Made by a program: the position numbers and the translations under genes
Notes under the pieces: generated by a model
Database searches by the model: none
Told to the model about the DNA's origin: nothing
What the model saw: the letters and a program-made list of their open reading frames with translations, nothing else
DNA from: Ectobius pallidus
Taxonomy: Eukaryota > Arthropoda > Insecta > Blattodea > Ectobiidae
Assembly: GCA_964059195.1 (NCBI GenBank)
Contig: CAXKWD010000009.1
Span: 152,470,778-152,534,777 of the forward strand
Length of the DNA: 64,000 bases
Direction: 5' to 3'
Shown here: piece after piece, positions 25,868 to 39,665 of the stretch
How the letters are laid out: every line of letters starts with the position of its first letter
Position numbering within the stretch: the stretch's first letter is position 1

Positions 25868-28800
25868 TCGCCTGAGTAGTTTAGATCTGCTTCTTCAAGA
25901 GCGACGTTTCAGCCTTTGACAACTCGGCATTTTTCTTTAATAGCTGCATATACGCCTACGAGAACTCAGCATTTTCCCTCCACAGCTGGAATAACGCCTC
26001 CGTAGACAAGTTCCGTTCCTTCAGAAGCTACATTTACGCCATCCAGAACTCTGCATTTTCCTTCAACAGCTACATTTACGCCTTCGAGATCTCATCATTT
26101 TTATTCAACAGCTTGATCTACTCCTTCTTCGCTTGGACGTGTCCTTTGAAAAGCTCCATTGATGCCAACGAGAACTCTGCATTTTCCTTCTACAGTTGGA
26201 ATTACGCCTGCGTAGCTAAGATCTGTTCCTTCAAAAGCTATTTGTACGCCTTCCAGAACTGTGCATTATTCTTCTACAGCTACATTTACGCCTTCAATGA
26301 ACCCTGCATTTCCTCCGACAGTTGGTGTATTTGCCTGAATAGACTAGATCGGTTTTTCAAGAGCTACTTTTCGCGTTCAAAAACTCAGCATTTTTCTTCA
26401 ACAGCCTACCCTGCGTCCCTTGGATGTGTCCTTTGAAAAGCTCTCTTTACGCCGACGAGAACTCTGCATTTTGCTTCTACAGTTGGAATTACGTCTGCGT
26501 TGTTAAGATCTGTTCCTTCAGAAGCTACATTTACGCCTTCCAGATATCAGCATTTTGCTTGAATAGCTACATTTACGCCTTCCAGAACCCTGCATCTTAC
26601 TTCGACTGTGGGATTTAGGATTGAGAAGTCTGGATCGATGTCCTTTGAAATGCTCCATGTACCCCGACTAGAAATCATCTTTCACCCTCCACAGCTGGAA
26701 AAACGCCTCCTTCGACAAGATCTGTTTCTTCAAAAGCTACATTTACGCCTTCCAGAACCCTGCATCTTCCTTCAACTGCTAGATTTACGCCTTCACGAAC
26801 TCTGCGTCTTACTTCGACAGTGGGATTTAAGATTGAGAAGTCTGGATTGATGTCCTTTGAAATGCTCCATGTACCCCGACTAGAAATTATCATTTTCGCT
26901 CCACAGCTGGAAAAACGCCTCCGTCGACAAGAGCTGTTCCTTCACAAGCTACATTTACGCCTTCCAGAACCCTGCATCTTCCTTCAACTGCTAGATTTAC
27001 GCCTTCACGAACTCTGCATCTTACTTCGAAAGTGGGATTTAGGATTGAGAAGTCTGGATCGATGTCCTTTGAAATGCTCCATGTACCACGACTAGAAATC
27101 ATCATTTTCCCTCCACAGCTGGAAAACCGACTCCGTCGACAAGATCTGTTTCTTCAAAAGCTACATTTACGCCTTCCAGAACCCTGCATCTTCCTTCAAC
27201 TGCTAGATATACGCCTTCACAAACTCTGCATCTTACTTCGACAGTGGGATTTAGGATTGAGAAGTCTGGATCGATGTCCTTTGAAATGCTCCATGTACCC
27301 CGACTAGAAATCATCATTTTCCCTCCACAGCTGGAAAAACACCTCCGTCGACAAGATCTGTTTCTTCAAAAGCTACATTTACGCCTTCCAGATATCAGCA
27401 TTTTTCTTGAACAGCTATATTTTTTGCCTTCGTGAACTCTGCTTCTTCCTTCGACAGAGGGATTTACGCCTGAGTAGTTTAGATCTGCTTCTTCAAGAGC
27501 GACGTTTCCGCCTTTGACAACTTGGCATTTTTCTTTAATATGTTTATACGCCTACGAGAACTCAGCATTTTCCCTCCACAGCTGGAAAAACGCCTCCTTC
27601 GACAAGATCTGTTTCTTCAAAAGCTACATTTACACCTTCCAGAACCCTGCATCTTCCTTCAACTGCTAGATTTACGCCTTCACGAACTCTGCGTCTTACT
27701 TCGACAGTGGGATTTAGGATTGAGAAGTCTGGATTGATGTCCTTTGAAATGCTCCATGTACCCCGACTAGAAATCATCATTTTCGCTCCACAGCTGGAAA
27801 AACGCCTCCGTCGACAAGAGCTGTTCCTTCAAATACTACATCTACGCCTTCCAGAACCCTGCATCTTCCTTCAACTGCTAGATTTACGCCTTCACGAACT
27901 CTGCATCTTACTTCGAAAGTGGGATTTAGGATTGAGAAGTCTGGATCGATGTCCTTTGAAATGCTCCATGTACCACGACTAGAAATCATCATTTTCCCTC
28001 CACAGCTGGAAAAGCGACTCCGTCGACAAGATCTGTTTCTTCAAAAGTTACATTTACGCCTTCCAGAACCCTGCATCTTCCTTCAACTGCTAGATATACG
28101 CCTTCACGAACTCTGCATCTTACTTCGACAGTGGGATTTAGGATTGAGAAGTCTGGATCGATGTCCTTTGAAATGCTCCATGTACCCCGACTAGAAATCA
28201 TAATTTTTCCTCCACAGCTGGAAAAACGCCTCCGTCGACAAGATCTGTTTCTTCAAAAGCTACATTTACGCCTTCCAGATATCAGCATTTTTCTTGAACA
28301 GCTATATTTTTTGCCTTCGTGAACTCTGCTTCTTCCTTCGACAGAGGGATTTACGCCTGAGTAGTTTAGATCTGCTTCTTCAAGAGCGACGTTTCCGCCT
28401 TTGACAACTCGGCATTTTTCTTTAATAGATGTTTATACGCCTACGAGAACTCAGCATTTTCCCTCCACAGCTGGAATAACGCCTCCGTAGACAACAGCTG
28501 TTCTTTCAGAAGCTACATTTACTCCTTCCAGAACTCTGAATCTTCCTTCAACAGCTACATTTACGCCTTCGAGACTTCGGCATTTTTCTTCAGCAGCTGG
28601 ATCTACTCCTGCTTCGCTTGTACGTGTCCTATGAAAAGCTCCATTTATGCCGATTAAAACTCATCATTTTCTCTCTGAAGCTGGAATAACGCCACCGTAG
28701 ACAAGAGCTGTTCCTTCAAAATCTACATTTACTCCTTCCAGAACTGTGCATTATCCTTCAAAAGCTAGATTTACGCCTTCATGAACTCTGCATTTCCTCC

Positions 28801-30257
28801 GACAGTTGGTTTATTTGCCTGAATAGACTAGATCGGTTTTTCAAGAGCTACTTTTCGCGTTCAAGAACTCTGCATTTTTCTTCAACACCAGGATCTACGC
28901 CTGCGTTGCTTGGATGTGTCCTTTGAAATGTCTTTGAAAGGTCCATGTACGCCGACTAGAACTCAGCATTTTCCCTTCACATCGGGAATAACGCCTCCAT
29001 AGACAAGATCTGTTCCTTCAGAAGCTACATTTACGCCTTCCTGAACTCTGCATTTTCCTTCAACAGCTACATTTATGCCTTCGAGATCTCTGCATTTTTC
29101 TTCAACTGCTGGATCTACTCCTACGTCGCTTGGACGTGTCCTTTGAAAAGCTCCATTTATGCCGACGAGAACTCTCCATTTTCCTTCTAGAGTTGATATT
29201 ACGCCTGCGTAGTCAAGATCTGTTCCTTCAGAAGCTACATTTACGCCTTCCAGAACCCTGCATCTCCCTTCAACTGCTAGATTTACGCCTTCACGAACCC
29301 TGCATCTCCCTTCAACTGCTAGATTTACGCCTTCACGAACTCTGCATCTTACTTCGACAGTGGGATTTAGGATTGAGAAGCCTGGATCGATGTCCTTTGA
29401 AATGATCCATGTACTCGACTAGAAATCATCATTTTCGCTCCACAGCTGGAAAAATGCCTCCGTCGACAAGAGCTGTTCCTTCAAAAGCTACATTTACGCC
29501 TTCCAGAACCCTGCATCTTCCTTCAACTGCTAGATTTACGCCTTCACGAACCCTGCATCTCCCTTCAACTGCTAGATTTACGCCTTCACGAACTCTGCAT
29601 CTTACTTCGACAGTGGGATTTAGGATTGAGAAGCCTGGATCGATGTCCTTTGAAATGCTCCATGTACCCCGACTAGAAATTATCATTTTCGCTACACAGC
29701 TGGAAAAACGCCTCCGTCGACAAGAGCTGTTCCTTCAAAAGCTACATTTACGCCTTCCAGAACCCTGCATCTCCCTTCAACTGCTAGATTTACGCCTTCA
29801 CGAACTCTGCATCTTACTTCGACAGTGGGATTTAGGATTGAGAAGCCTGGATCGATGTCCTTTGAAATGATCCATGTACTCGACTAGAAATCATCATTTT
29901 CGCTCCACAGCTGGAAAAATGCCTCCGTCGACAAGAGCTGATCCTTCAAAAGCTACATTTACGCCTTCCAGAACCCTGCATCTTCCTTCAACTGCTAGAT
30001 TTACGCCTTCACGAACTCTGCATCTTACTTCGACAGTGGGATTTAGGATTGAGAAGCGTGGATCGATGTCCTTTGAAATGATCCATGTACCCCGACTAGA
30101 AATCATCATTTTCGCTCCACAGCTGGAAAAACGCCTCCGTCGACAAGAGCTGTTTCTTCAAAAGCTACATTTACGCCTTCCAGATATCAGCATTTTTCTT
30201 TAACGGCTATATTTTTTGCCTTCGTGAACTCTGCTTCTTCCTTCGACAGAGGGATTT
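25868..30257. repeat. Array unit A3 (4390 bp)
   Basis: Same length as A1 and A2. Its frames are unchanged from A2 at the 13377-bp offset. Confidence 0.9.
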
Positions 30258-33200
30258 TCGCCTGAGTAGTTTAGATCTGCTTCTTCAAGAGCGACGTTTC
30301 AGCCTTTGACAACTCGGCATTTTTCTTTAATAGCTGCATATACGCCTACGAGAACTCAGCATTTTCCCTCCACAGCTGGAATAACGCCTCCGTAGACAAG
30401 TTCCGTTCCTTCAGAAGCTACATTTACGCCATCCAGAACTCTGCATTTTCCTTCAACAGCTACATTTACGCCTTCGAGATCTCATCATTTTTATTCAACA
30501 GCTTGATCTACTCCTTCTTCGCTTGGACGTGTCCTTTGAAAAGCTCCATTGATGCCAACGAGAACTCTGCATTTTCCTTCTACAGTTGGAATTACGCCTG
30601 CGTAGCTAAGATCTGTTCCTTCAAAAGCTATTTGTACGCCTTCCAGAACTGTGCATTATTCTTCTACAGCTACATTTACGCCTTCAATGAACCCTGCATT
30701 TCCTCCGACAGTTGGTGTATTTGCCTGAATAGACTAGATCGGTTTTTCAAGAGCTACTTTTCGCGTTCAAAAACTCAGCATTTTTCTTCAACAGCCTACC
30801 CTGCGTCCCTTGGATGTGTCCTTTGAAAAGCTCTCTTTACGCCGACGAGAACTCTGCATTTTGCTTCTACAGTTGGAATTACGTCTGCGTTGTTAAGATC
30901 TGTTCCTTCAGAAGCTACATTTACGCCTTCCAGATATCAGCATTTTGCTTGAATAGCTACATTTACGCCTTCCAGAACCCTGCATCTTACTTCGACTGTG
31001 GGATTTAGGATTGAGAAGTCTGGATCGATGTCCTTTGAAATGCTCCATGTACCCCGACTAGAAATCATCTTTCACCCTCCACAGCTGGAAAAACGCCTCC
31101 TTCGACAAGATCTGTTTCTTCAAAAGCTACATTTACGCCTTCCAGAACCCTGCATCTTCCTTCAACTGCTAGATTTACGCCTTCACGAACTCTGCGTCTT
31201 ACTTCGACAGTGGGATTTAAGATTGAGAAGTCTGGATTGATGTCCTTTGAAATGCTCCATGTACCCCGACTAGAAATTATCATTTTCGCTCCACAGCTGG
31301 AAAAACGCCTCCGTCGACAAGAGCTGTTCCTTCACAAGCTACATTTACGCCTTCCAGAACCCTGCATCTTCCTTCAACTGCTAGATTTACGCCTTCACGA
31401 ACTCTGCATCTTACTTCGAAAGTGGGATTTAGGATTGAGAAGTCTGGATCGATGTCCTTTGAAATGCTCCATGTACCACGACTAGAAATCATCATTTTCC
31501 CTCCACAGCTGGAAAACCGACTCCGTCGACAAGATCTGTTTCTTCAAAAGCTACATTTACGCCTTCCAGATATCAGCATTTTTCTTGAACAGCTATATTT
31601 TTTGCCTTCGTGAACTCTGCTTCTTCCTTCGACAGAGGGATTTACGCCTGAGTAGTTTAGATCTGCTTCTTCAAAAGCGACGTTTCCGCCTTTGACAACT
31701 TGGCATTTTTCTTTAATATGTTTATACGCCTACGAGAACTCAGCATTTTCCCTCCACAGCTGGAAAAACGCCTCCTTCGACAAGATCTGTTTCTTCAAAA
31801 GCTACATTTACGCCTTCCAGAACCCTGCATCTTCCTTCAACTGCTAGATTTATGCCTTCACGAACACTGCGTCTTACTTCGACAGTGGAATTTAGGATTG
31901 AGAAGTCTGGATTGATGTCCTTTGAAATGCTCCATGTACCCCGACTAGAAATCATCATTTTCGCTCCACAGCTGGAAAAACGCCTCCGTCGACAAGAGCT
32001 GTTCCTTCAAATACTACATCTACGCCTTCCAGAACCCTGCATCTTCCTTCAACTGCTAGATTTACGCCTTCACGAACTCTGCATCTTACTTCGACAATGG
32101 GATTTAGGATTGAGAAGTCTGGATCGATGTCCTTTGAAATGCTCCATGTACCACGACTAGATATCATCATTTTCCCTCCACAGCTGGAAAAACGACTCCG
32201 TCGACAAGATCTGTTTCTTCAAAAGTTACATTTACGCCTTCCAGAACCCTGCATCTTCCTTCAACTCCTAGATATACGCCTTCACGAACTCTGCATCTTA
32301 CTTCGACAGTGGGATTTAGGATTGAGAAGTCTGGATCGATGTCCTTTGAAATGCTCCATGTACCCCGACTAGAAATCATAATTTTTCCTCCACAGCTGGA
32401 AAAACGCCTCCGTCGACAAGATCTGTTTCTTCAAAAGCTACATTTACGCCTTCCAGATATCAGCATTTTTCTTGAACAGCTATATTTTTTGCCTTCGTGA
32501 ACTCTGCTTCTTCCTTCGACAGAGGGATTTACGCCTGAGTAGTTTAGATCTGCTTCTTCAAGAGCGACGTTTCCGCCTTTGACAACTCGGCATTTTTCTT
32601 TAATAGATGTTTATACTCCTACGAGAACTCAGCATTTTCCCTCCACAGCTGGAATAACGCCTCCGTAGACAACAGCTGTTCTTTCAGAAGCTACATTTAC
32701 TCCTTCCAGAACTCTGAATTTTCCTTCAACAGCTACATTTACGCCTTCGAGACTTCGGCATTTTTCTTCAGCAGCTGGATCTACTCCTGCTTCGCTTGTA
32801 CGTGTCCTATGAAAAGCTCCATTTATGCCGATTAGAACTCATCATTTTCTCTCTGAAGCTGGAATAACGCCACCGTAGACAAGAGCTGTTCCTTCAAAAT
32901 CTACATTTACTCCTTCCAGAACTGTGCATTATCCTTCAAAAGCTAGATTTACGCCTTCATGAACTCTGCATTTCCTCCGACAGTTGGTTTATTTGCCTGA
33001 ATAGACTAGATCGGTTTTTCAAGAGCTACTTTTCGCGTTCAAGAACTCTGCATTTTTCTTCAACACCAGGATCTACGCCTGCGTTGCTTGGATGTGTCCT
33101 TTGAAATGTCTTTGAAAGGTCCATGTACGCCGACTAGAACTCAGCATTTTCCCTTCACATCGGGAATAACGCCTCCATAGACAAGATCTGTTCCTTCAGA

Positions 33201-33928
33201 AGCTACATTTACGCCTTCCGGAACTCTGCATTTTCCTTCAACAGCTACATTTATGCCTTCGAGATCTCTGCATTTTTCTTCAACTGCTGGATCTACTCCT
33301 ACGTCGCTTGGACGTGTCCTTTGAAAAGCTCCATTTATGCCGACGAGAACTCTCCATTTTCCTTCTAGAGTTGATATTACGCCTGCGTAGTCAAGATCTG
33401 TTCCTTCAGAAGCTACATTTACGCCTTCCAGAACCCTGCATCTCCCTTCAACTGCTAGATTTACGCCTTCACGAACTCTGCATCTTACTTCGACAGTGGG
33501 ATTTAGGATTGAGAAGCCTGGATCGATGTCCTTTGAAATGATCCATGTACTCGACTAGAAATCATCATTTTCGCTCCACAGCTGGAAAAATGCCTCCGTC
33601 GACAAGAGCTGTTCCTTCAAAAGCTACATTTACGCCTTCCAGAACCCTGCATCTTCCTTCAACTGCTAGATTTACGCCTTCACGAACTCTGCATCTTACT
33701 TCGACAGTGGGATTTAGGATTGAGAAGCCTGGATCGATGTCCTTTGAAATGATCCATGTACCCCGACTAGAAATCATCATTTTCGCTCCACAGCTGGAAA
33801 AACGCCTCCGTCGACAAGAGCTGTTTCTTCAAAAGCTACATTTACGCCTTCCAGATATCAGCATTTTTCTTTAACGGCTATATTTTTTGCCTTCGTGACC
33901 TCTGCTTCTTCCTTCGACAGAGGGATTT
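30258..33928. repeat. Array unit B3 (3671 bp)
   Basis: The left part matches the hybrid left part of B2 (offset 13377 up to about 31955). From there it matches the right part of B2 or B1 with one additional 212-bp unit (32097-32308 region), which accounts for the 212-bp length difference from B1. Confidence 0.88.
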
Positions 33929-36900
33929 TCGCCTGAGTAGTTTAGATCTGCTTCTTCAAGAGCGACGTTTCAGCCTTTGACAACTCGGCATTTTTCTTTA
34001 ATAGCTGCATATACGCCTACGAGAACTCAGCATTTTCCCTCCACAGCTGGAATAACGCCTCCGTAGACAAGTTCCGTTCCTTCAGAAGCTACATTTACGC
34101 CATCCAGAACTCTGCATTTTCCTTCAACAGCTACATTTACGCCTTCGAGATCTCATCATTTTTATTCAACAGCTTGATCTACTCCTTCTTCGCTTGGACG
34201 TGTCCTTTGAAAAGCTCCATTGATGCCAACGAGAACTCTGCATTTTCCTTCTACAGTTGGAATTACGCCTGCGTAGCTAAGATCTGTTCCTTCAAAAGCT
34301 ATTTGTACGCCTTCCAGAACTGTGCATTATTCTTCTACAGCTACATTTACGCCTTCAATGAACCCTGCATTTCCTCCGACAGTTGGTGTATTTGCCTGAA
34401 TAGACTAGATCGGTTTTTCAAGAGCTACTTTTCGCGTTCAAAAACTCAGCATTTTTCTTCAACAGCCTACCCTGCGTCCCTTGGATGTGTCCTTTGAAAA
34501 GCTCTCTTTACGCCGACGAGAACTCTGCATTTTGCTTCTACAGTTGGAATTACGTCTGCGTTGTTAAGATCTGTTCCTTCAGAAGCTACATTTACGCCTT
34601 CCAGATATCAGCATTTTGCTTGAATAGCTACATTTACGCCTTCCAGAACCCTGCATCTTACTTCGACAGTGGGATTTAGGATTGAGAAGTCTGGATCGAT
34701 GTCCTTTGAAATGCTCCATGTACCCCGACTAGAAATCATCTTTCACCCTCCACAGCTGGAAAAACGCCTCCTTCGACAAGATCTGTTTCTTCAAAAGCTA
34801 CATTTACGCCTTCCAGAACCCTGCATCTTCCTTCAACTGCTAGATTTACGCCTTCACGAACTCTGCATCTTACTTCGAAAGTGGGATTTAGGATTGAGAA
34901 GTCTGGATCGATGTCCTTTGAAATGCTCCATGTACCACGACTAGAAATCATCATTTTCCCTCCACAGCTGGAAAAACGACTCCGTCGACAAGATCTGTTT
35001 CTTCAAAAGCTACATTTACGCCTTCCAGAACCCTGCATCTTCCATCAACTGCTAGATATACGCCCTCACAAACTCTGCATCTTACTTCGACAGTGGGATT
35101 TAGGATTGAGAAGTCTGGATCGATGTCCTTTGAAATGCTCCATGTACCCCGAATAGAAATCATCATTTTCCCTCCACAGCTGGAAAAACACCTCCGTCGA
35201 CAAGATCTGTTTCTTCAAAAGCTACATTTACGCCTTCCAGATATCAGCATTTTTCTTGAACAGCTATATTTTTTGCCTTCGTGAACTCTGCTTCTTCCTT
35301 CGACAGAGGGATTTACGCCTGAGTAGTTTAGATCTGCTTCTTCAAAAGCGACGTTTCCGCCTTTGACAACTTGGCATTTTTCTTTAATATGTTTATACGC
35401 CTACGAGAACTCAGCATTTTCCCTCCACAGCTGGAAAAACGCCTCCTTCGACAAGATCTGTTTCTTCAAAAGCTACATTTACGCCTTCCAGAACCCTGCA
35501 TCTTCCTTCAACTGCTAGATTTATGCCTTCACGAACACTGCGTCTAACTTCGACAGTGGAATTTAGGATTGAGAAGTCTGGATTGATGTCCTTTGAAATG
35601 CTCCATGTACCCCGACTAGAAATCATCATTTTCGCTCCACAGCTGGAAAAACGCCTCCGTCGACAAGAGCTGTTCCTTCAAATACTACATCTACGCCTTC
35701 CAGAACCCTGCATCTTCCTTCAACTGCTAGATTTACGCCTTCACGAACTCTGCGTCTTACTTCGACAGTGGGATTTAAGATTGAGAAGTCTGGATTGATG
35801 TCCTTTGAAATGCTCCATGTACCCCGACTAGAAATTATCATTTTCGCTCCACAGCTGGAAAAACGCCTCCGTCGACAAGAGCTGTTCCTTCAAAAGCTAC
35901 ATTTACGCCTTCCAGAACCCTGCATCTTCCTTCAACTGCTAGATTTACGCCTTCACGAACTCTGCATCTTACTTCGAAAGTGGGATTTAGGATTGAGAAG
36001 TCTGGATCGATGTCCTTTGAAATGCTCCATGTACCACGACTAGAAATCATCATTTTCCCTCCACAGCTGGAAAAACGACTCCGTCGACAAGATCTGTTTC
36101 TTCAAAAGCTACATTTATGCCTTCCAGAACCCTGCATCTTCCTTCAACTGCTAGATATACGCCTTCACAAACTCTGCATCTTACTTCGACAGTGGGATTT
36201 AGGATTGAGAAGTCTGGATCGATGTCCTTTGAAATGCTCCATGTACCCCGACTAGAAATCATCATTTTCCCTCCACAGCTGGAAAAACACCTCCGTCGAC
36301 AAGATCTGTTTCTTCAAAAGCTACATTTACGCCTTCCAGATATCAGCATTTTTCTTGAACAGCTATATTTTTTGCCTTCGTGAACTCTGCTTCTTCCTTC
36401 GACAGAGGGATTTACGCCTGAGTAGTTTAGATCTGCTTTTTCAAGAGCGACGTTTCCGCCTTTGACAACTTGGCATTTTTCTTTAATATGTTTATACGCC
36501 TACGAGAACTCAGCATTTTCCCTCCACAGCTGGAAAAACGCCTCCTTTGACAAGATCTGTTTCTTCAAAAGCTACATTTACGCCTTCCAGATATCAGCAT
36601 TTTTCTTGAACAGCTATATTTTTTGCCTTCGTGAACTCTGCTTCTTCCTTCGACAGAGGGATTTACGCCTGAGTAGTTTAGATCTGCTTCTTCAAGAGCG
36701 ACGTTTCCGCCTTTGACAACTCGGCATTTTTCTTTAATAGATGTTTATACGCCTACGAGAACTCAGCATTTTCCCTCCACAGCTGGAATAACGCCTCCGT
36801 AGACAACAGCTGTTCTTTCAGAAGCTACATTTACTCCTTCCAGAACTCTGAATTTTCCTTCAACAGCTACATTTACGCCTTCGAGACTTCGGCATTTTTC

Positions 36901-38063
36901 TTCAGCAGCTGGATCTACTCCTGCTTCGCTTGTACGTGTCCTATGAAAAGCTCCATTTATGCCGATTAGAACTCATCATTTTCTCTCTGAAGCTGGAATA
37001 ACGCCACCGTAGACAAGAGCTGTTCCTTCAAAATCTACATTTACTCCTTCCAGAACTGTGCATTATCCTTCAAAAGCTAGATTTACGCCTTCATGAACTC
37101 TGCATTTCCTCCGACAGTTGGTTTATTTGCCTGAATAGACTAGATCGGTTTTTCAAGAGCTACTTTTCGCGTTCAAGAACTCTGCATTTTTCTTCAACAC
37201 CAGGATCTACGCCTTCGTTGCTTGGATGTGTCCTTTGAAATGTCTTTGAAAGGTCCATGTACGCCGACTAGAACTCAGCATTTTCCCTTCACATCGGGAA
37301 TAACGCCTCCATAGACAAGATCTGTTCCTTCAGAAGCTACATTTACGCCTTCCGGAACTCTGCATTTTCCTTCAACAGCTACATTTATGCCTTCGAGATC
37401 TCTGCATTTTTCTTCAACTGCTGGATCTACTCCTACGTCGCTTGGACGTGTCCTTTGAAAAGCTCCATTTATGCCGACGAGAACTCTCCATTTTCCTTCT
37501 AGAGTTGATATTACGCCTGCGTAGTCAAGATCTGTTCCTTCAGAAGCTACATTTACGCCTTCCAGAACCCTGCATCTCCCTTCAACTGCTAGATTTACGC
37601 CTTCACGAACTCTGCATCTTACTTCGACAGTGGGATTTAGGATTGAGAAGCCTGGATCGATGTCCTTTGAAATGATCCATGTACCCCGACTAGAAATCAT
37701 CATTTTCGCTCCACAGCTGGAAAAACGCCTCCGTCGACAAGAGCTGTTTCTTCAAAAGCTACATTTACGCCTTCCAGAACCCTGCATCTTCCTTCAACTG
37801 CTAGATTTACGCCTTCACGAACTCTGCATCTTACTTCGACAGTGGGATTTAGGATTGAGAAGCCTGGATCGATGTCCTTTGAAATGATCCATGTACCCCG
37901 ACTAGAAATCATCATTTTCGCTCCACAGCTGGAAAAACGCCTCCGTCGACAAGAGCTGTTTCTTCAAAAGCTACATTTACGCCTTCCAGATATCAGCATT
38001 TTTCTTTAACGGCTATATTTTTTGCCTTCGTGAACTCTGCTTCTTCCTTCGACAGAGGGATTT
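33929..38063. repeat. Array unit C3 (4135 bp), shortened C type
   Basis: C-type layout including the short extra block at about 36462-36716, but 506 bp shorter than C1 and C2. The loss lies in the last run after 37442, where fewer units and no 42-bp expansion are present. It lacks the one-base deletion that C1 and C2 share. A T-to-A change near 35545 removes an open frame present in the sister copies. Confidence 0.88.
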
Positions 38064-39665
38064 TCGCCTGAGTAGTTTATATCTGCTTCTTCAAGAGCGA
38101 CGTTTCAGCCTTTGACAACTCGGCATTTTTCTTTAATAGCTGCATATACGCCTACGAGAACTCAGCATTTTCCCTCCACAGCTGGAATAACGCCTCCGTA
38201 GACAAGTTCCGTTCCTTCAGAAGCTACATTTACACCATCCAGAACTCTGCATTTTCCTTCAACAGCTACATTTACGCCTTCGAGATCTCATCATTTTTAT
38301 TCAACAGCTTGATCTACTCCTTCTTCGCTTGGACGTGTCCTTTGAAAAGCTCCATTGATGCCAACGAGAACTCTGCATTTTCCTTCTACAGTTGGAATTA
38401 CGCCTGCGTAGCTAAGATCTGTTCCTTCAAAAGCTATTTGTACGCCTTCCAGAACTGTGCATTATTCTTCTACAGCTACATTTACGCCTTCAATGAACCC
38501 TGCATTTCCTCCGACAGTTGGTGTATTTGCCTGAATAGACTAGATCGGTTTTTCAAGAGCTACTTTTCGCGTTCAAAAACTCAGCATTTTTCTTCAACAG
38601 CCTACCCTGCGTCCCTTGGATGTGTCCTTTGAAAAGCTCTCTTTAAGCCGACGAGAACTCTGCATTTTGCTTCTACAGTTGGAATTACGTCTGCGTTGTT
38701 AAGATCTGTTCCTTCAGAAGCTACATTTACGCCTTCCAGATATCAGCATTTTGCTTGAACAGCTAGATTTTTTGCTTTCGTGAACTCTGCTTCTTCCTTC
38801 GACAGAGGGATTTACGCCTGAGTAGTTTAGATCTGCTTCTTCAAGAGCGATATTTCCGCCTTTGACAACTCTGCATTTTTGTTTAATAGCTGCTTATACG
38901 CCTACGAGAACTCAGCATTTTCCCTCCACAGCTGGAATAACGCCTCCGTAGACAAGAGCTGTTCTTTCAGAAGCTACATTTACTCCTTCCAGAACTCTGA
39001 ATTTTCCTTCAACAACTACATTTACGCCTTCGAGACTTCGGCATTTTTCTTCAACAGCTGGATCTACTCCTGCATCGCTTGGATGTGTCCTTTGAAAAGC
39101 TCCATGTACCCCGACTAGAAATCATCATTTTCGCTCCACAGCTGGAAAAACACCTCCGTCGACAAGAGCTGTTCCTTCAAAAGCTACATTTACGCCTTCC
39201 AGAACCCTGCATCTTCCTTCAACTGCTAGATTTACGCCTTCACGAACATTGCATCTTACTTCGACAGTGGGATTTAGGATTGAGAAGTCTGGATCGATGT
39301 CCTTTGAAATGCTCCATGTACCCCGACTAGAACTCAGCATTTTCCCTTCACTTTGGGAATAACGCCTCCGTAGACAAGATCTGTTCCTTCAGAAGCTACA
39401 TTTACGCCTTCCGGAACTCTGCATTTTCCTTCAACAGCTACATTTACGCCTTCGAGATCTCTGCATTTTTCTTCAACTGCTGGATCTACTCCTACATCGC
39501 TTGGACGTGTCCTTTGAAAAGCTCCATGTACGCCTACTAGAACTCTGCCTTTTCCTTCGACAGTTGGAATTAGTTCAGCTTAGTCGAGATCTCTTCCTTC
39601 AAAACCTATATTTATAGGTTCGAGAACTCTGCATTTCTTTCAACACCTAAATTTATGCCTTCGTT
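38064..39665. repeat. Truncated unit and diverged right edge of the array
   Basis: 38064 to about 38755 repeats the common 5' block of the units. The sequence then jumps to another part of the unit (about 38760 onward) and continues as diverged 42-bp monomers with one further 212-like unit (39079-39330). It becomes unrecognisable near 39665. Greater divergence at an array margin is usual for satellites that are homogenised internally by unequal exchange. Confidence 0.8.

Larger units (their letters stand above)
1..39665. repeat. Higher-order tandem repeat array (42-bp / 212-bp / ~4.4-kb / ~13-kb periods)
   Basis: The whole interval is built from 42-bp monomers, of which agctacatttacgccttcc begins a typical one. 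Five monomer types plus 2 bp form a 212-bp unit; successive units start for example at 741, 953, 1165 and 1377. Runs of 212-bp units alternate with diverged monomers inside 3.5 to 4.6-kb units that all begin tcgcctgagtagtttagatc. Three unit types recur in the order A-B-C. Base 1 already matches base 4391 in phase, so the array extends beyond the left edge. The right edge fades out near 39665. No transposon or unrelated sequence interrupts it. Open frames up to 153 codons occur on both strands because a 42-bp period leaves all six frames in register. I see no supported gene. It is satellite-like DNA, possibly grown from an older coding minisatellite. Confidence 0.95.

Noticed and set aside
1..39665. 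About 140 open frames of 60-153 codons in the array
   Set aside because: The same few frames recur on both strands with the 212-bp and larger periods. They follow from monomer length being a multiple of 3, and they are broken at each 212-bp step.
1..39665. CRISPR-like regular repeats
   Set aside because: There are no unique spacers between repeats. The repeat units are contiguous, and the DNA is eukaryotic.
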